Counted from the first letter of the stretch, positions 27,335 through 35,865 are shown. The stretch is DNA of 64,000 nucleotides from Sphingomonas lacusdianchii (GCF_022664395.1 NZ_JAKRET010000003.1:1-64000), one strand, 5' to 3'. The notes: generated by a model from the sequence alone, not told the origin. A program made the numbers and translations.

Positions 27335-27796
27335 TCAGGACCGAACCGCGGCGAGGACGTCGGCGGCATGGCCGGCGACCTTCACCTTGCGCCATTCGCG
27401 GACCAGCCGGCCCGCGGCATCGAACAGGAAGGTCGCGCGCTCGATACCTATATAGGTCCGGCCGTACATCTGCTTTTCGCCCCAGACGCCGAACGCCTCG
27501 CACACGCTGCCATCGGCATCGCTCGCCAGCGTCACGGTCAGCGCATGTTTCGCGGCGAAGCGCGCCAGCTTCGCCGGCGTGTCGCGCGAGATACCGACGA
27601 CGCTTGCCCCCGCCTGTGCGAAATCATCGGCAAGTGCCGAAAAATCCTGGGCTTCGCGCGTACAGCCGGTCGTATCGGCCTTGGGATAGAAATACAGGAC
27701 CAGCGGCTTTCCCGACCGATCGTGCAACGACAGCGGCGTGCCGTCGGCCAGCACCAGTTCGCCCGCCGGCAGCATGTCACCGATCGCCAACGCCAT
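27335..27796 (-). CDS. bcp: Peroxiredoxin of the Bcp/PrxQ type
   Basis: The 153-residue thiol peroxidase reduces hydroperoxides with thioredoxin. The peroxidatic Cys45 sits in PKADTTGCTREAQDF. The common resolving Cys five residues later is replaced by Gln50; Cys99 (DGSVCEAFG) is the only other cysteine and could resolve instead, as in PrxQ members whose resolving Cys is on helix 3. The start overlaps the glnE end by 20 bases, so it is translated from the glnE message. Confidence 0.88.
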   Translation of the reverse strand: MALAIGDMLPAGELVLADGTPLSLHDRSGKPLVLYFYPKADTTGCTREAQDFSALADDFAQAGASVVGISRDTPAKLARFAAKHALTVTLASDADGSVCEAFGVWGEKQMYGRTYIGIERATFLFDAAGRLVREWRKVKVAGHAADVLAAVRS

Positions 27797-30449
27797 TCGC
27801 TATCTCCTGCCACGTATCGCCGACCACCTGCCGCGCGGCGTCGAGCCTGGCAAGTACGGCCGGCCAGTCGGGGCAGCCCAGCGCGGCGGCGAGGATCGGT
27901 CGCGTCGCCTCGGGCGGTACCTGCGCATCGGGCGCGACCAGCCGCATCGCGACGATCAGCCGGGTCAGGAAATCATGCGCGTTGTGCAGTCCAGCCGGCA
28001 ACCGGCCTGCCCGCGCCAGCGCATCGATCGCCTCTCCCAACCTCGGCGACAGCCCCTCCCCGCTTTGCAGCTGCGTGACGTGAACGGCGAACTCCAGATC
28101 GACCAGACCGCCCGGCGCCAGCTTCGCATCAAGGGGACCGGCGGGCGGCTTGTGGCGGGCCATATCGCCACGCATCGCCACCGCCTCCGCCGCGACGTCG
28201 CGGTCCGGCCGGTCGCCCGCCAGCACCCGCGCGATGATGTCCGCCGCCGCCGCGCGCCCGGCCGGCGATCCGACGATCGGTCGCGCGCGGGCGAGCGCCA
28301 TATGCTCCCACGTCCACGCATCCTCGCGCTGATAGCGTTCGAACCCGGCGAGCGAGACGACCAGCGGCCCCTGCGCCCCCGATGGCCGCAGCCGCGTATC
28401 GACGTCGTAGAGCGGCCCCGATGCGGTCTGGACCGACAACGCCGCCGTCAACCGCTGCGCCAGCCGGTTGTAATACAGTACCGCGCCCAACGGCTTGGCA
28501 CCGTCCGATTCGGCCGAAAAATCACCGGTGAAGCAATAGACGAGGTCGAGGTCGGAGGCGTGGGTCAGCGCCCCGCCACCCAGCCGGCCGAGCGCCAGGA
28601 CGATCAGCTCGCTGTCCGGCACCCGGCCATGGCGCTCCGCGAATTCCGCGACGGTGGCTGCGGCGAGCACTTCGACCGCAGCTTCCGCCACCCGGGCGTA
28701 CCCGTCCGCCACGGCGAGCGGATCGCCGGTCCCGGCAACCACCTGCACGCCCAGCATGAACCGCTTCTCGTTTACCACGTCACGGACATGGTCGAGCAGC
28801 CGTTCATACCCCTCCGCCTGCCGCGCCGCCATTTCGGTCGCCAGTTCCGGCACCGATCCGACCGGTTCGAGCGCGCGCGCATCGATCAACCCGTCGAGCA
28901 GCGTCGCCCGCCGCGCCAGTGCCTCGGCCAGTGTCGGCGCATGGCACAGGATCGTGCTGAGCAGCCGGGCCAGTGCCGGCTGTGCCTCCAGCAGGCGGAA
29001 CAGGTTGATCGCGCTGGGCAGGCGCGCGAGCATCGCGTCGAGCCGCAGCAGCGCCGCTTGCGGGTCCGACGCGGTCGCAAGGCCAGCGATCAGCCCGGGC
29101 AGGCTATCCTCCAGTGCCGCGCGCGCCGCCGGACTGCGCAGCGCCGGATAGGCGCCCCCGCGCCAATCGGCGATCCGCCGCGCGGCCTGTTCGCCCGATG
29201 CGAAGCCCAGCGTTTCGAGGCGGCCGGCCAGCGTCTGCGGATCGACCGGAAGACCCGGCACGGACGCACCGTCGAGCTGGTCATAGACCGCGCCCACCGC
29301 CGCAACGTGCGGTGCCAGCAGGTCGAGCAACCCCCGCCCATCCTCGGCGCCGTGCAGCCGCGCGACGCGGTCGAGCGCCTCGCGCTGGTCGGGCAGGCTG
29401 TGGGTCTGGCGATCGTCGACCATCTGCAACCGGTGTTCGATCGTGCGGAACAGGGTGTAGCCATCGGCCATCACCCGCGCTTCGTCGGCCGTGATCCGGC
29501 CACCCGCCGCCAGCGCCGCCAGCGCATCGAGCGTGGCGGGCGCCCTGAGCGTCGGGTCGCGCCCGCCATGGACCAGCTGATGGACCTGCGCGAAGAACTC
29601 CGCTTCGCGAATGCCGCCGTGTCCGCGCTTCAGGTCGTATCCGGGGCCGAATGCCTGACCCTGCGCATAATGGTCGCGGATACGGCGGGTGATTTCGCGG
29701 ATTTCGCCGATCGCGCCGTAATCGAGAGCGCGCCTCCATACGAACGGCCGGATTGCGTCGAGGAACCGGTTGCCGAGCGCGACATCGCCCGCCACCGCCC
29801 GCGCTCGAATGAACGCCGCCCGCTCCCATGGCAGCGCCGCCGATTCGTAATAGGAAACGGCGGCATCGATCGGCAGCGCGATCGGCGTCGCCTCCGGTGA
29901 GGGACGCAGCCGCAGGTCGACGCGCAGCACATAGCCGTCGCCGTCGCGGGCCTGCAGCAGTTCGACCACACGCTTGCCGATCCGCACCGCCGCCTCAACC
30001 GGCTCGTCGCGTGTCCGCCGGGGCAGCGTCGCCGGGTCGTAGATCAGGATCGGGTCGATATCGGACGAATAATTCAGCTCATGGCTGCCCTGTTTGCCCA
30101 GCGCGATCGCCGCGAAGCCGACCGGCTCGGCACCCGGCGTCCGTTCCTCGATCGCCGCGGCGATCGCGCGGTGCAACGCGCTGTCGGCAAAATCGCTCAG
30201 CGTCCGCGTCACTCGTCGCAGGTCATAGGCGCCCGACAAATCGCCCAGCGCCACCAGCAGGGCGATCCGTCGCCGCTCGATCCGCAGGCGTTGCGCCAAC
30301 GGCAGCGCCGGATCGGCAGCGACCGCCGCCAGAGCATCGATCGCGAAGCCTGGCAACGCCTCGACGAACGCCGCTTCGCGGTCCAGCAAAACCGATAGGA
30401 AGGGCGACCCCGAACGGATGCGATCAAGCAGTTCGAATGGCAGTTGCAT
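27777..30449 (-). CDS. glnE: Glutamine synthetase adenylyltransferase/deadenylase
   Basis: The 890-residue bifunctional enzyme attaches AMP to glutamine synthetase and removes it, in response to PII state. It has both nucleotidyltransferase domains: GSHELNYSSDIDPILIYD in the N-terminal deadenylase half and GGGALTHASDLDLVYCF in the C-terminal adenylylase half, each with the GxxxL..SD.D metal motif. ATG 30449 (MQLPFELLDRI) is preferred over a start at 30545, which adds 32 residues not typical of the family and would overlap the gene at 30539. The downstream peroxiredoxin overlaps its end. Confidence 0.93.
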   Translation of the reverse strand: MQLPFELLDRIRSGSPFLSVLLDREAAFVEALPGFAIDALAAVAADPALPLAQRLRIERRRIALLVALGDLSGAYDLRRVTRTLSDFADSALHRAIAAAIEERTPGAEPVGFAAIALGKQGSHELNYSSDIDPILIYDPATLPRRTRDEPVEAAVRIGKRVVELLQARDGDGYVLRVDLRLRPSPEATPIALPIDAAVSYYESAALPWERAAFIRARAVAGDVALGNRFLDAIRPFVWRRALDYGAIGEIREITRRIRDHYAQGQAFGPGYDLKRGHGGIREAEFFAQVHQLVHGGRDPTLRAPATLDALAALAAGGRITADEARVMADGYTLFRTIEHRLQMVDDRQTHSLPDQREALDRVARLHGAEDGRGLLDLLAPHVAAVGAVYDQLDGASVPGLPVDPQTLAGRLETLGFASGEQAARRIADWRGGAYPALRSPAARAALEDSLPGLIAGLATASDPQAALLRLDAMLARLPSAINLFRLLEAQPALARLLSTILCHAPTLAEALARRATLLDGLIDARALEPVGSVPELATEMAARQAEGYERLLDHVRDVVNEKRFMLGVQVVAGTGDPLAVADGYARVAEAAVEVLAAATVAEFAERHGRVPDSELIVLALGRLGGGALTHASDLDLVYCFTGDFSAESDGAKPLGAVLYYNRLAQRLTAALSVQTASGPLYDVDTRLRPSGAQGPLVVSLAGFERYQREDAWTWEHMALARARPIVGSPAGRAAAADIIARVLAGDRPDRDVAAEAVAMRGDMARHKPPAGPLDAKLAPGGLVDLEFAVHVTQLQSGEGLSPRLGEAIDALARAGRLPAGLHNAHDFLTRLIVAMRLVAPDAQVPPEATRPILAAALGCPDWPAVLARLDAARQVVGDTWQEIANGVGDR

Positions 30450-30538
30450 CGCTGGATCGAACTCCGGGGCAGAAAACTTACCCTGTCCTACCGCCCGATC
30501 GATGGAAACGAAACGCGGATGCGCACGTTGGAAAATAC

Positions 30539-30712
30539 ATGGCAACGCAACCGACCCTTGGCACTTCCTCGTCCGACCGCGGACAAGTCGTGCGCGGTCC
30601 GTCGCCGACGGACGGAATAGGAAAAGCGCTGCGCAAGGTGTTCAACGGCGACAGCCGAATGCCGCCAATGTGGGTCGAGCAACTTCGACGACTGGACGAA
30701 ACTGGCTATTAG
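30539..30712 (+). CDS. Diverged NepR-like small protein
   Basis: The 57-residue protein ends GIGKALRKVFNGDSRMPPMW and then VEQLRRLDETGY. This lines up with the true NepR at 32774 (LGNALRAVYQDAASESVPDE, MLDLLNKL) over both helices: ALR-x-V-aromatic, then hydrophobic-Pro, then acidic/hydrophobic and K/R-L, with two residues missing in the linker. Both proteins have an unordered Ser/Thr/Gln-rich N-terminus and the same length. It lies tail to tail with ecfG 87 bp away. A second anti-sigma factor or a decoy for PhyR is the natural guess. A GGAAAC-N17-GTT sequence (30504-30529) is just upstream. Confidence 0.6.
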   Translation: MATQPTLGTSSSDRGQVVRGPSPTDGIGKALRKVFNGDSRMPPMWVEQLRRLDETGY

Positions 30713-30799
30713 CCGGCCAGCGCGGATTTCGGCTCAGTGAAAAACCCGCCGATCCGTCTCCCAGTATGAACGCATACGCAGCCTGCGACCGCAACCGCG

Positions 30800-31435
30800 T
30801 CAGCGATCGCGGCTCAAATCGTCGACTTCGCCCATGATTGTGTCGAGTACCGTCTGGCCGCCATTATCAGGCTGTTCCGCGCGTGACGGCAGCTTGCCCT
30901 CGGACATCAACGCTTCGAGCGCGACCCGGCCGCGGGCCACGCGGCTCTTGATCGTGCCAACTGCGACATTGCAGATTTCCGCCGCCTCTTCATAGGCGAA
31001 CCCGCCCGCGCCGACGAGGATCAATGCCTCGCGCTGCGGTTGCGGAAGATGCAGCAGGGCGCGCTGCATATCGGCCAGTTCGACATGGCGGTCCTGGCTC
31101 GCCGGTGCGGCGAGAATGCGGTCGGCGACCAAATCGTCCCACTCGCCCTTGAACCGGGCACGGCGCATCTGTGAAAGATACAGGTTGCGCAAGATGATGA
31201 ACGTCCAGGCGCGCATATTGGTGCCCGCCTGAAAACGCTGGCGGGCCGCCCACGCCTTCAGCAGCGTTTCCTGCACGAGATCGTCCGCCAGATCGCGGCT
31301 GCCCGACAGCGAACGGCCGAACGCGCGCAGGTGCGGGATGACCTGGGCCAGTTGCTTCTTGAATTCGGGATCGGAGAGCGCGACGTGCTCCTGCACCTCG
31401 CCTGCCGCGTCCTCGTTGATGTCGGATTCAGTCAT
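30800..31435 (-). CDS. ecfG: General stress response sigma factor EcfG
   Basis: The 211-residue ECF sigma factor has region 2 (LRAFGRSLSGSRDLADDLVQ, with TLLKAW following, and RAWTFIILRNLYLSQMRR) and region 4 (LPQPQREALILVGAGGFAYE, then EAAEICNVAVGTIKSRVARG). It matches EcfG of alphaproteobacteria, which directs genes with GGAAC/GTT promoters. Unlike the usual nepR-ecfG pair, here it follows the small membrane protein gene (31551) and phyR on the minus strand, while nepR is on the other strand beyond phyR. Confidence 0.93.
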   Translation of the reverse strand: MTESDINEDAAGEVQEHVALSDPEFKKQLAQVIPHLRAFGRSLSGSRDLADDLVQETLLKAWAARQRFQAGTNMRAWTFIILRNLYLSQMRRARFKGEWDDLVADRILAAPASQDRHVELADMQRALLHLPQPQREALILVGAGGFAYEEAAEICNVAVGTIKSRVARGRVALEALMSEGKLPSRAEQPDNGGQTVLDTIMGEVDDLSRDR

Positions 31436-31550
31436 TCTTATCCGTTCGATACGCAGTCGGCCCGGTGTGGGGCTGACCCGAACATAGGGGTGCCGATCGT
31501 CGATTTCCAGCGCTGCCGGGACGAACCGAGCCGCAGCGCCGGAACGCGTA

Positions 31551-31688
31551 TCAGGACAACAATATATAGGCCATGACCGCGATCACCGCGATCAGGGACA
31601 CCGCAAGGATATAACGGGTGACCCCGGGGGTAGCGCCGGCGCGTGCTTCGGTGGCGCTGACATGGATGCTGTCTTGATCGTCTGCCAT
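31551..31688 (-). CDS. 45-residue single-pass membrane protein of the stress locus
   Basis: The 45-residue frame runs from ATG 31688 to TGA 31551. Its N-terminal half is polar (MADDQDSIHVSATEARAGAT) and its C-terminal half is one membrane helix (VTRYILAVSLIAVIAVMAYI). Codon use matches the neighbours. It sits between phyR and ecfG, same strand, 39 bp from phyR and 115 bp from ecfG. The EARAG-TP-VTRY segment looks like a fixed family signature of small sphingomonad proteins, but no function is known to me. Confidence 0.7.
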   Translation of the reverse strand: MADDQDSIHVSATEARAGATPGVTRYILAVSLIAVIAVMAYILLS

Positions 31689-31727
31689 CGCCTATCAACC
31701 CCCGAAGATCGTTTTGGGTCCGTACCG

Positions 31728-32534
31728 TTACGCCGCGACTTCCGGTACCGTCGCCTCGTCAAAGAACAGCGCTTGGCTGATCGCGGCCTTCACCGTCGAC
31801 CGCTGGAACGGCTTGGTGATGAGGAAGGTCGGCTCGGGCCGCTCGCCGGTCAGCAGACGCTCCGGGAAGGCGGTGATGAAGATCACCGGGACGTTGAATT
31901 CGGACAGAATGTCCTTGACCGCATCGATGCCCGAGCTGTCGTCGGCAAGCTGGATGTCGGCCAGCACCAGTCCCGGCCGATCCTGCATGGCGAGCGCGAC
32001 CGCTTCGTCGCGGGTGACCGCGACGCCGGTCACCTCATGCCCCAGATCGCGGACGATCTGCTCGAGGTCCATCGCGATCAGCGGCTCGTCTTCGATGATC
32101 ATGACGCGCGACCGGGTCTGCTGCTCGATCTCGCGCAATGCTTCGGCGACTAGTTCCTCGACCTCCTCGGGCGTCGCATCGATCAGATAGGCCGCATCCT
32201 CGGTCGTGAAGCCTTCCATCGCGGTCAGCAGCAGCGCCTGCCGCGACAGCGGCGCGATACGGGCGAGGCGCGCCTGTGCGATCGCTTCATTTTCGGTACC
32301 CGATGCGCTGGCGGCGCCGAACGCTTCGGGCTGCGACGACGCCCAGATCGCCTGGAAGGTGCGATAGAGGCCGAGACGGGGATCGACGTCGCGCGGAAAT
32401 TCTTCCGGAGCGGCCACGATCGCTTCCAGCGTCGCGCGGACATATTGATCGCCCTCGCTCTGGCTGCCGGTGAGTGCTCGGCCATAGCGCCGGAGGAAGG
32501 GGAGGTGCGGCGCAAGCTGCTGTCCGAGCGACAT
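31728..32534 (-). CDS. phyR: Anti-anti-sigma response regulator PhyR
   Basis: The 268-residue protein has the PhyR layout: an EcfG-like sigma domain at the N-terminus (SLGQQLAPHLPFLRRYGRAL through EVEELVAEALREIEQQTRS) and a receiver domain with phospho-acceptor Asp193 (LVLADIQLADDSSG), acidic pair IIEDEPL, and Lys241 in LITKPF. When phosphorylated it binds NepR and frees EcfG. ATG 32534 is chosen because earlier in-frame starts lie in the promoter region. It is divergent from nepR. Confidence 0.95.
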   Translation of the reverse strand: MSLGQQLAPHLPFLRRYGRALTGSQSEGDQYVRATLEAIVAAPEEFPRDVDPRLGLYRTFQAIWASSQPEAFGAASASGTENEAIAQARLARIAPLSRQALLLTAMEGFTTEDAAYLIDATPEEVEELVAEALREIEQQTRSRVMIIEDEPLIAMDLEQIVRDLGHEVTGVAVTRDEAVALAMQDRPGLVLADIQLADDSSGIDAVKDILSEFNVPVIFITAFPERLLTGERPEPTFLITKPFQRSTVKAAISQALFFDEATVPEVAA

Positions 32535-32646
32535 GGTCAGGTAAATCTCCTTCGTCGCGACCCGGCGAGGAATGCCGGTTCGCACACTGCGTTCTACAAC
32601 GATACGGCACGGGAAAGACGCCTCCCCCGAGTTCGCGTCGATGCAT

Positions 32647-32671
32647 GGAACCAACGAGCACGTCTTTTGTT
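32647..32671 (+). promoter_or_regulatory. EcfG-type promoter of nepR
   Basis: GGAAC at 32647-32651, 17 bases, then GTT at 32669-32671: the -35/-10 pattern of EcfG promoters. It lies about 100 bp before the nepR start. The same block read backwards gives GGAAAC-N17-GTT towards phyR, so it may fire both ways. Confidence 0.6.
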
Positions 32672-32773
32672 TCCTGTGCGCCCGACATGCTGATGCAAGC
32701 CAGTCTTGATGCCGGTCGGCGGTTAGGTATTCGTGCCGGCGTTTGTCCGGGCGTCGGGGGAAGGCATAGCTTC

Positions 32774-32947
32774 GTGAAGGATGGTGAGAAGTCGGTTCAG
32801 CAGTCGAACGCGAAACCCGCGGGAACGACGCAGCCGGACAAGAAAGACACGTCCAGCCTGGGTAACGCGTTGCGCGCCGTGTATCAGGATGCAGCCAGTG
32901 AATCGGTTCCCGACGAGATGCTCGACCTGTTGAACAAGCTCAAATAG
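32774..32947 (+). CDS. nepR: Anti-sigma factor NepR
   Basis: The 57-residue protein has the NepR core SLGNALRAVYQDAASESVPD followed by EMLDLLNKLK: two helices joined by a short linker that clamp EcfG, or PhyR when that is phosphorylated. The N-terminal 27 residues are disordered and polar. GTG 32774 is the only sensible start; there is no ATG in frame nearby. It is divergent from phyR and is followed 10 bp later by the phyP-like kinase gene. The usual downstream ecfG is not here. Confidence 0.9.
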   Translation: MKDGEKSVQQSNAKPAGTTQPDKKDTSSLGNALRAVYQDAASESVPDEMLDLLNKLK

Positions 32948-32957
32948 CCTCGACGGT

Positions 32958-34538
32958 GTGACCGATACTGTAACAGCCAAGCGGAGGTCGCCCAGTCCGG
33001 CCGCCGCGTTGCGGCGAGTGCCGACTGGCGCCAAACTGATGCTGATCCTCAGCGCCGCGCTGCTGCCGCTGGCGCTGATCGCGCTGTTCGCCACGCTCCA
33101 GACGTCCCGTATCGCCGATATCGATCTACGGGCGCGGCTGCGGGTTGCCGCGATCGAGGCGTCGCGCGGGATCGCGATCGAACTGGGTGGCGACATGACG
33201 GCACTTCGTGTCGCGATGACCGCCTTGTCGTCCGATCCGGCGAATTCGCCAAGTTGCGCACGGGTCGAGGGAGTGTTCGCGCAGCAATCGACCGCAGGCG
33301 CCCGCTTCGCCATCTACTCCGCCGACGGGCGGCTGGTCTGCGGGACCGCCATATCGGTACGGATGGTCGGCGCAGCCGATGCCGGTGGCGTGCGGGCGCA
33401 ACTCGTTCCCGATGCCGGGGTCGTCCTCGACATTCACGGCCCCAACGCCGCCCGGGCGGTGGCGTTCTTCCCTGCGGCGTTGCTGCGCGACCGGTCACAG
33501 CCAAGCGCCTTCCCGACTTCGTTCGAAAGCGGCATCCTGCATGCCGACGATGGCGAATTGAGCCTGTCGATGCTGCCGCCGGAATCGGGGATCGAACGGC
33601 TGGAACGCGTGAGCATCCCGCTGAGCATCGACGACCTTGCCTTCACCATGGCGGTACGCCGTGCGCCAATCACCTCTTCGACGATCGTTGCAATGCTGCT
33701 CCCGCTGGTCATGTGGTTCGCGGCGACCGGCATCGGCTGGTTCGTCGTCGACCGGTTGCTGATCCGTCCGCTTCGGCGACTGCGCGACGATATCGAGCGC
33801 TATCGGCCCGGCCATCCGATGGCCGACGTCAATCTCGGCGCGATCCCCGCACAGGAAATCGCCGATCTGGGCGAGACGTTCCAGGAACTGACTCATACTG
33901 TCGAGCGCCACGAACAGTCGATGGCCGACGGACTGGTGCGGCAGACGAAGCTGACGCGCGAGGTACACCACCGCGTCAAGAACAACCTTCAAGTGATTGC
34001 CAGCCTTATCAATTTTCATGCTCGCAGCGCGCACGGCGCGGCAGCCGCCGATGCCTATGCGACGATCCAGCGACGGGTCGATGCGCTCGCGGTGGTTCAC
34101 CGGCATCATTATGCCGAGATGGAGGAGAATCGCGGCCTCGAACTGAAATCGGTGATCGGCGAGCTCGCGTCGAACATTCGTGCGACATCCGCCAGCGAAA
34201 CCGCCAAACTCGGCATCACGTTGAACGTCGAACCGGTGCTGGTGACGCAGGACGTCGCGGTCGCCGTGTCGTTCCTGTTGACCGAGTTGATCGAGCTGGC
34301 GGCGTCGGTCAACCCGCAGGCGCAGATCGGCGTCTCGTTGCGGCCCGTACCCGATACCGAAACGGCGGTGCTGCGTACCAGCTCGCCCGCATTGGTTGAA
34401 AGCGAGCAACTCGATGCATTGGTCGCCAGCCGCTATGGCCGGATCATCCTCGGCCTGTCGCGCCAGTTGCGCGCGCCGCTGCACCATGATCCGCTGATCG
34501 GTGCCTACGAAATCACGATCGCGGCGAAACCGGCCTAA
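32958..34538 (+). CDS. phyP: PhyP-like sensor histidine kinase/phosphatase
   Basis: The 526-residue inner-membrane protein has a membrane helix (LMLILSAALLPLALIALFA), a periplasmic sensor domain at about residues 52-235, a second helix near 240-260, a HAMP region and a HisKA_2 H-box (VHHRVKNNLQVIASLINFHA, His338). The ATPase half is degenerate: the N-box region reads SFLLTELIELAASVN without the usual Asn, and no G-box is visible. PhyP of Sphingomonas Fr1 has the same character and acts mainly as a PhyR phosphatase; its histidine lies at a nearby number. GTG start, 10 bp after nepR. Confidence 0.8.
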   Translation: MTDTVTAKRRSPSPAAALRRVPTGAKLMLILSAALLPLALIALFATLQTSRIADIDLRARLRVAAIEASRGIAIELGGDMTALRVAMTALSSDPANSPSCARVEGVFAQQSTAGARFAIYSADGRLVCGTAISVRMVGAADAGGVRAQLVPDAGVVLDIHGPNAARAVAFFPAALLRDRSQPSAFPTSFESGILHADDGELSLSMLPPESGIERLERVSIPLSIDDLAFTMAVRRAPITSSTIVAMLLPLVMWFAATGIGWFVVDRLLIRPLRRLRDDIERYRPGHPMADVNLGAIPAQEIADLGETFQELTHTVERHEQSMADGLVRQTKLTREVHHRVKNNLQVIASLINFHARSAHGAAAADAYATIQRRVDALAVVHRHHYAEMEENRGLELKSVIGELASNIRATSASETAKLGITLNVEPVLVTQDVAVAVSFLLTELIELAASVNPQAQIGVSLRPVPDTETAVLRTSSPALVESEQLDALVASRYGRIILGLSRQLRAPLHHDPLIGAYEITIAAKPA

Positions 34539-35170
34539 CGCAGACCGAGCAGCTTGTGCGTCTGGAGCGACAGCCGCCAGCGGGGACGCGCCATCGCGAA
34601 CGCCACCGCTTCGTCGCGGTTGAACGCTTCCTGCCCGACCGCGTCCATCGGCTGGACGAGGTGATGGGCGAAATCCCATTGCTCGATCGCGTCGAGGTCG
34701 ATGCCCGCCTGGGGCCAGACTAGTTTCAGTTCGTCGCCGTGCCGCTGCACGACCTCGCTGCCGGCCTTGGGGCTGATGCAGACCCAGTCGATGCCGGGAT
34801 GCGCCGCGATCGTGCCGTTGCTTTCGATCGCGATCTCGAACCCTTCACGGTGCAGCGCGTCGATCAGCGCGTCGTCGATCTGCAACATCGGTTCGCCCCC
34901 GGTCAGCACCACGAAGCGCCGCGTCGGTTCCGGTCCCCAATGGCCGGCGACCGCCGCCGCCAGCAGCGCCGCGTCGGCGAACTTGCCGCCGCCCACGCCG
35001 TCCGTCCCGACAAAGTCGGTGTCGCAGAAGCGGCAGATCGCCGTCGCACGATCGACCTCGCGGCCCGTCCACAAATTGCACCCGGCGAAGCGAACGAAGA
35101 CCGCCCGTCGCCCGGCATGAACCCCTTCCCCTTGCAGGGTCAGGAACATTTCCTTGACCGAATAGGTCAT
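34535..35170 (-). CDS. queE: 7-carboxy-7-deazaguanine synthase
   Basis: This radical SAM enzyme makes the 7-deazaguanine core of queuosine. The 211-residue protein starts MTYSVKEMFLTLQGEGVHAG, the QueE substrate motif. The cluster loop is CX14CX2C (CNLWTGREVDRATAICRFC), the long-loop variant known from Burkholderia-type QueE, rather than CX3CX2C. LTGGEPMLQ is the SAM-binding segment. ATG 35170 overlaps the queC stop by four bases; the open frame to 35536 is queC in another phase. Confidence 0.93.
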   Translation of the reverse strand: MTYSVKEMFLTLQGEGVHAGRRAVFVRFAGCNLWTGREVDRATAICRFCDTDFVGTDGVGGGKFADAALLAAAVAGHWGPEPTRRFVVLTGGEPMLQIDDALIDALHREGFEIAIESNGTIAAHPGIDWVCISPKAGSEVVQRHGDELKLVWPQAGIDLDAIEQWDFAHHLVQPMDAVGQEAFNRDEAVAFAMARPRWRLSLQTHKLLGLR

Positions 35171-35865
35171 CGGCCGGTGTCGGGCGTTTCCGCATAGCGG
35201 GTCGGATCGGGCAGCCCGGCCTCGACAAAGCCGCGCGCACGCAGGCGGCAGCTGTCGCAGCGTCCGCAATGCAGGTCGCCGACCGGATCGTAGCAGGTCC
35301 AGCTCATCCCTGCGTCCAGTCCCAGCCGGTCCGCTTCCCGCGCGATATCGGCCTTGGTCATATGTTGCAGCGGGGCATGGATGCGGAAGCGCGCACCATC
35401 GCTGCCGGCACGGGTGGCCAGTTCGGCCAGCGCTTCGAACCCGGCGATGAAGTCCGGACGGCAATCGGGATAACCCGAATAGTCGAGCGCATTGACCCCG
35501 ATCCATAGATCGCGAGCGCCCGCCGCCTCCGCCCAACCAAGCGCCAGGCTGAGGAAGATGGTGTTACGCGCCGGGACGTAGGTGACCGGGATATCGTTGC
35601 CGACGCCGTCCTTTGGCACGTCGATCGACATGTCGGTCAGCGCCGATCCGCCGAATGCCGACAGATCGAGCGGCAATATGACATGCCGCTCGGCACCCAG
35701 CAGCGCCGCGATCCGCTTCGCCGCTTCCAGTTCGACCTGATGCCGCTGGTTGTAATCGATCGACAGCGCCAGCAGCCGGTGGCCCGCCTCGCGTGCCAGC
35801 GCCGCCGACACCATCGAGTCGAGCCCGCCCGACACCAGCACCACGCTGAGGGGAGAATTCGTCAT
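35167..35865 (-). CDS. queC: 7-cyano-7-deazaguanine synthase
   Basis: The 232-residue ATP-dependent enzyme turns 7-carboxy-7-deazaguanine into preQ0. It has the PP-loop (VLVSGGLDSMVSAALAREAG), NQRHQVE, VPARNTIF and the four-Cys zinc site near the end (CYDPVGDLHCGRCDSCRLR). ATG 35865 is chosen over a start at 35949 because upstream codons fall in a hairpin and T-run. It overlaps queE by four bases. A structured region precedes it on the minus strand (see 35905-36013). Confidence 0.93.
   Translation of the reverse strand: MTNSPLSVVLVSGGLDSMVSAALAREAGHRLLALSIDYNQRHQVELEAAKRIAALLGAERHVILPLDLSAFGGSALTDMSIDVPKDGVGNDIPVTYVPARNTIFLSLALGWAEAAGARDLWIGVNALDYSGYPDCRPDFIAGFEALAELATRAGSDGARFRIHAPLQHMTKADIAREADRLGLDAGMSWTCYDPVGDLHCGRCDSCRLRARGFVEAGLPDPTRYAETPDTGR

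Noticed and set aside
27738..29900. A 720-codon plus-strand frame opposite glnE
   Set aside because: Wholly antisense to glnE and the peroxiredoxin, with Arg/His/Gln-rich shadow composition.
30504..30529. EcfG promoter of the NepR-like gene
   Set aside because: The -35 reads GGAAAC rather than GGAAC, and the -10 would lie only 9 bp before the ATG. Too weak for a feature.
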